The notes under the pieces were generated by a model. It had not been told where the DNA came from and made no database searches. It saw only the letters and a list, made by a program, of their open reading frames with translations. A DNA stretch of 64,000 nt from Clostridium vitabionis (GTDB lineage: Bacteria > Bacillota > Clostridia > Lachnospirales > Lachnospiraceae), in NCBI RefSeq assembly GCF_015351765.1, contig NZ_JADKQA010000002.1, forward strand, positions 206,913 to 270,912, in the 5' to 3' direction. Below, piece by piece: positions 60,392 to 64,000 of the stretch (the first letter of the stretch is position 1; every line of letters starts with the position of its first letter). Both the position numbers and the translations under genes were made by a program.

Positions 60392-60456
60392 TACCATAAG
60401 AAAACAGCGTGTTTTTGGGACGCCTCGCCGCGGGCGGCGCGGAGCAAGGAGGAAAG

Positions 60457-62160
60457 ATGGACGCACAGGAGAACTATCAGCTCTGGCTTGAGAAAATTCC
60501 GAAAACCTCACCACTCTACGGGGAGCTTCTGGAGATCCGGGGCGATCAGGCGGCGGTTGAGGACAGGTTCTATAAGGAGATCTCGTTCGGAACCGCCGGC
60601 CTCCGGGGGATCTGCGGCGCCGGAACCAACCGGATGAACAGCCTGACCGTTGGCCGGGCGACCCAGGGGATTGCGAACTATATCCGGCAGGCAGGAGGGA
60701 GCGCGCGGGGCGTCGTGATCGCTTACGACTGCCGCTACCACTCCCGGGAGTTCTCGGAGCTCGCGGCGGAGATCCTTGCTGGCAGCGGCATCCGGGCGTA
60801 CCTTTTCCCGGAGCTTCGGCCGACGCCGGAGCTCTCCTTCACGATCCGCCGTCTCGGTGCGGTCGCCGGCATCAATATGACCGCAAGCCATAACCCGAAG
60901 GAATATAATGGCTATAAGGTGTATTGGTCGGACGGGGCACAGATCTCCGGAACAGTCTCCGACGGGATCCAGAGGGAGATTCTTTCCCTGGATCTTTTTG
61001 CGGATTTCCGGCGGATGCCGCTTGCGGACGCTGTCCGCGAGAACCTCGTCGTGATGCTCGGGGAGGCAGATGACCGGGCGTATCTGGATTATGTCCTTTC
61101 TATGGCGGAAAGGCCGGCTAGGGAGCTTGACCTTACCGTCCCGGTGGTTTACACGCCGCTCAACGGGGCGGGATCGAAGCCGGTCAGGCAGATTTTCCGG
61201 GAGAGAGGATTTTCCGGGTTCCATATGGTATCCGAGCAGGCGGATCCTGATCCGGAATTTACCACGGTCGGCTACCCTAACCCGGAGGATCCGAAGGCAT
61301 TTGCCCTGGCGGAGAAGCTGGGAAAGGAGACGGGGGCGGAGCTCCTCATCGCGACAGACCCGGACAGTGACCGGATGGCGGTCGAGATTGCCGATGGCGC
61401 CGGCGGCTTCCGGTTTCTGAACGGCAACCAGGCCGGAGCGATGCTGATCGCCTATATGGCGGAGAGCTTGCGCGCGGGGGGCAGGCTTCCGGCGCGCGCC
61501 GCGATGATCAAATCCATCGTCACCGGCGATTTCGGCGCGGCGATCTGCGAAAGCTACGGGATCCGGGTGTTCGAGGCGCTGACCGGTTTCAAGAATATCT
61601 GCGGGCGCATTCCGGAGATTGAGAAGGCGGGGTACCGGTATTTCTTTGCCTATGAGGAGAGTATCGGCTGTGCCCCGGGAGAACAGGTCCGGGACAAGGA
61701 CGGCATCTGCGCCGCGATGCTGATGGCGGAGATGGCGGCTTATTTCCGGAAGAAGGGCATGCATCTCAGGGATGCCCTGGAGGAGCTTTATCGGAAGTAC
61801 GGGTATTTCGCGGAGCGGCAGATTTCCCTGGTTCTCACGGGTGAGGCGGGAGAGCGGAAGATCCGCGCGATTATGGCAAGGCTCAGGGAGGAGTGCCCGG
61901 CGGAATTTGCCGGCATCCCGGTGGCGGAAAAAACCGATTATCTGCATGGCCATGCGGATATCCCCGCATCGAACGTGCTGAAATTCCGTCTCGCGGACGG
62001 CAGCTGGTTCGCGGCCAGGCCATCCGGAACAGAGCCGAAGCTGAAATTCTATTTCTACACGAAGGCAGGTTCGGAGAGGGAAGCTGCGGAGCGGGCAGAC
62101 CGGATCGCCGGCGCGGTGATGGCATTCGCGGAGGCAGGGAACTCCCGGGGAGCCCGATGA
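60457..62160 (+). CDS. pgcA: Phosphoglucomutase/phosphomannomutase
   Basis: 567 residues; AAGGAGGAAAG before ATG 60457. Alpha-D-phosphohexomutase domains: ISFGTAGLRGICGAG, the phosphoserine loop MTASHNPKEYNGYK, metal loop TDPDSDRMAV, sugar loop FAYEESIGCAPG and phosphate loop RPSGTEPKLKFYF. Interconverts glucose-1- and glucose-6-phosphate, linking the glucose-6-phosphate from FrlB-type reactions to wall and storage polymers. Its stop overlaps the next start (ATGA). Confidence 0.93.
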   Translation: MDAQENYQLWLEKIPKTSPLYGELLEIRGDQAAVEDRFYKEISFGTAGLRGICGAGTNRMNSLTVGRATQGIANYIRQAGGSARGVVIAYDCRYHSREFSELAAEILAGSGIRAYLFPELRPTPELSFTIRRLGAVAGINMTASHNPKEYNGYKVYWSDGAQISGTVSDGIQREILSLDLFADFRRMPLADAVRENLVVMLGEADDRAYLDYVLSMAERPARELDLTVPVVYTPLNGAGSKPVRQIFRERGFSGFHMVSEQADPDPEFTTVGYPNPEDPKAFALAEKLGKETGAELLIATDPDSDRMAVEIADGAGGFRFLNGNQAGAMLIAYMAESLRAGGRLPARAAMIKSIVTGDFGAAICESYGIRVFEALTGFKNICGRIPEIEKAGYRYFFAYEESIGCAPGEQVRDKDGICAAMLMAEMAAYFRKKGMHLRDALEELYRKYGYFAERQISLVLTGEAGERKIRAIMARLREECPAEFAGIPVAEKTDYLHGHADIPASNVLKFRLADGSWFAARPSGTEPKLKFYFYTKAGSEREAAERADRIAGAVMAFAEAGNSRGAR

Positions 62161-63446
62161 GAAGGGGGCAAAATCGGGCGGGGAGCCTTGTGAGAAAGAC
62201 CCAAAATCGGGCGGGGAGCCGCTGGAGAAGGTTCCGGCGCTCCCTGACGGTGCTCATGATCTTCTCCGTGCTCATCCTGGCCCTGCCCGGCTGCGGTGCG
62301 GGAGGATTATCCTCCGGTGGCTCCGCCGCGGAGGAGGGAACGGACGGCTACCGGGAATTCTCCGCCGGAAGCGGGGAGACGCAGGAAAACCGCGGAACCG
62401 GAAGGACGCTCTCGATCTCCGAGGCATCCACCATGTCGCCGGAGCAGGAGGAGTGGCAGGAATATCTGATGCCGCACGCTGAGCAGTACGTCAATGTCCG
62501 CGAGAAGCCCAGTGAGGATTCCGCTGTCGTGGGCAAGCTCTATATGGGGAGCCGGGCGCACATCGAGGAGAAGGGGGATACCTGGACCCGGGTGGAGTCC
62601 GGGAAAGTCATCGGCTACGTCATGAACAAATACTGCTATTTCGGGGATGATGCCCTGGAATGGGCGAAAGAGAACTGTGACACGCTGGCGACGGTGACCG
62701 GGGAGGGCGTCAGGGTACGCAGCGCGGAGAGCCAGGATTCGGACATCATGGCTCTTGTGCCGAACGGGCAGAGGATGCTGGTGGATCCCTTCGCGGACAC
62801 CGGCGCAGGCTGGGTGGCTGTCCTCCTGGACGGCACGGATCAGACCGGCTATGTCCGGTCGGATCTGATCAAGATTTCTTATAAGACAACAAAGGCGGTC
62901 TCCATCGAGGAGGAGGAATCCAGCATCGCGGAATCCAAGGCCGCGGTGGAGGCAAGCATCGCCGCGGAGAAGGCGGCGCAGGAATCCCGGGATGCGGAGT
63001 CCCGCGCCGCCGCCAGATCCCAGGAGGCAGCGGCGCAGGCTGCTGCGGACGCCTCCCGGGCGCAGGCTGCCGCGGCGGCGAAAGAGAAGGCGAAAAAAGC
63101 CCAGCAGAATAGCTCGGAGCTTCGCCTGCTTGCCGCCCTCATCCAGTGCGAGGCCGGCGGCGAGCCATACGAGGGGCAGATTGCCGTGGGCGCCGTGGTC
63201 ATGAACCGGGTCAGGAGCGGAAAATTCCCGAATTCCATCCGCGGTGTCATTTACCAGGGCGGGCAGTTCACCCCGGCAGGAAATGGCTCGGTGGACCGGG
63301 TGGCCGCGGCAGGGCCGCGCTCGTCCTGCCTGAAAGCGGCGACGGCGGCGATGAACGGCACCGACAATACCGGCGGCTCGCTCTATTTTGGCCGGTCGGT
63401 CAGCGGGACACCGAAGGCAGTGATCGGAAATCATAAATTCTATTGA
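62157..63446 (+). CDS. SleB-like cell-wall hydrolase lipoprotein with two SH3 domains
   Basis: 429 residues. ATG 62157 overlaps the upstream stop. A basic start with the repeat QNRAGS twice (from a 19-base DNA repeat), a lipobox LALPGCG, two bacterial SH3 domains (VNVREKPSEDSAVVGKL and VRVRSAESQDSDIMALV), an Ala/Glu coiled coil of about 65 residues (GCC-rich) and a C-terminal Hydrolase_2 domain (LLAALIQCEAGGEPYEGQIA with the catalytic Glu). Acts on peptidoglycan as a lytic transglycosylase or amidase-like enzyme of the SleB/CwlJ family. Confidence 0.88.
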   Translation: MRRGQNRAGSLVRKTQNRAGSRWRRFRRSLTVLMIFSVLILALPGCGAGGLSSGGSAAEEGTDGYREFSAGSGETQENRGTGRTLSISEASTMSPEQEEWQEYLMPHAEQYVNVREKPSEDSAVVGKLYMGSRAHIEEKGDTWTRVESGKVIGYVMNKYCYFGDDALEWAKENCDTLATVTGEGVRVRSAESQDSDIMALVPNGQRMLVDPFADTGAGWVAVLLDGTDQTGYVRSDLIKISYKTTKAVSIEEEESSIAESKAAVEASIAAEKAAQESRDAESRAAARSQEAAAQAAADASRAQAAAAAKEKAKKAQQNSSELRLLAALIQCEAGGEPYEGQIAVGAVVMNRVRSGKFPNSIRGVIYQGGQFTPAGNGSVDRVAAAGPRSSCLKAATAAMNGTDNTGGSLYFGRSVSGTPKAVIGNHKFY

Positions 63447-63475
63447 GAGAAATTCTGCGCAGGGGGGAATGCTTC

Positions 63476-64000
63476 ATGTCTTCGATTCGTCCGGAAACTG
63501 TTGAGAAAAAGTCTGCTGTGCGGAACGGCATCGGCCACCTGTTTTTTGCCGTTCTTGCTATCGCACTGGAGGGCGCGGCGATCGTCATGCTCATCACGCG
63601 GTTTGTCGGCTATGCCGAGGAGCTGACGATTGCAAGCCGCCTGTTCTCTATGGTGCTGATCCTCCTCATCTATGCGCAGCACAAGACGGCATCCATGAAA
63701 ATGCCCTGGATCATGCTGATCATGGCCTTCCCGATCTTCGGCGTGACGTTCTACCTGCTGGTCGGCCTCTCCGGCTCAACCAGGAGGATGCGGGACCGGT
63801 TCCTCGCGATTGATCTCCAGCTCTTTCCCATGATGGGGCGGAGCGATGAGCGGATTGCCCGCGCAAAGAAGGAGCGCAATCCCTCCGCGAGCGTTTTCCG
63901 CTATATCCAGGATTATGCCGGTTTCCCGGTATTCCAGAATTCGGACGTCGTGTACTACAAGAACGCCTCCGAGGGGCTTGAGGCACAGAAGGAGGAGCTT
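63476..64000 (+). CDS. cls: Cardiolipin synthase, N-terminal part (cut by window edge)
   Basis: The first 175 codons, open to the end of the window. AGGGGGGAAT precedes ATG 63476. Two or three membrane helices (GHLFFAVLAIALEGAAIVML, LFSMVLILLIY, MPWIMLIMAFPIFGVTFYLL) with the PLDc_N motif; the HKD catalytic repeats would lie beyond the edge. The lipid-synthetic role is inferred from this N-terminus. Confidence 0.8.
   Translation, partial: MSSIRPETVEKKSAVRNGIGHLFFAVLAIALEGAAIVMLITRFVGYAEELTIASRLFSMVLILLIYAQHKTASMKMPWIMLIMAFPIFGVTFYLLVGLSGSTRRMRDRFLAIDLQLFPMMGRSDERIARAKKERNPSASVFRYIQDYAGFPVFQNSDVVYYKNASEGLEAQKEEL

Overview
The window looks like chromosome of a GC-rich, Gram-positive Clostridia member, most likely a gut Lachnospiraceae. 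Reasons: strong AGGAGG-type ribosome sites, lipoproteins with Gram-positive lipoboxes, a class B sortase, NiaR and BirA-type control of NAD and biotin genes, DUF624/YesL, BioY and ECF components, and a SleB-type wall hydrolase. I count 57 protein genes (one cut by the right edge), no tRNA or rRNA, and one AT-rich IS200/IS605 element.

Layout. 0.1-4.1 kb: a secreted class-C26 amidase with wall-binding repeats and a GH127 arabinofuranosidase. 4.5-14.5 kb: a catabolic island with a TRAP importer (dctQMP), a fructosamine-type kinase and epimerase (frlD, frlC), then hydantoinase/oxoprolinase subunits (hyuA, hyuB) with a fructosamine-phosphate deglycase (frlB), followed by a GntR/HutC regulator. Both promoters of the island carry a similar small palindrome just after the start point, so it probably works as one regulon for a glycated, possibly ring-closed, amino compound. 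15.5-22.8 kb: an ABC carbohydrate or phosphodiester importer with a PHP phosphoesterase and a lipoprotein. 22.7-31.3 kb: YesL and a divergent membrane protein, two head-to-head MATE exporters, a DMT permease, SurE, an aldo-keto reductase and an unknown Cys-cluster protein. 31.3-33.1 kb: the IS605-type element. 33.2-40.0 kb: hemolysin III, threonine aldolase, sortase B and a leftward pepD / hydroxy-acid oxidase / NhaC operon.

40.1-42.0 kb: biotin synthesis and uptake (bioB, bioY) behind a promoter with two BirA-type boxes. 42.2-48.1 kb: a third MATE gene, then a cobalamin riboswitch controlling cbiH, an exported CbiK-type chelatase lipoprotein and a binding-protein lipoprotein. 48.2-49.4 kb: a DtxR-family regulator divergent from a FeoB-associated Cys-rich protein and an HMA metallochaperone, without feoAB. 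49.4-51.6 kb: a preQ1-I riboswitch with terminator, then a nucleoside hydrolase and an ECF S-component, best read as queuosine/queuine salvage. 52.1-56.4 kb: de novo NAD synthesis with nadA divergent from nadB-nadC-niaR. 56.4-64 kb: PanE-like reductase, esterase, GNAT, a secreted lethal-factor/PPEP-like metalloprotease, RsmJ, phosphoglucomutase, a SleB-like lipoprotein and the start of cardiolipin synthase.

Two clusters of nested palindromes (49590-49976 and 53110-53241) share a core sequence and lie between a promoter and its gene. They look like members of one dispersed repeat family. All functions are read from sequence only; no database search was run.
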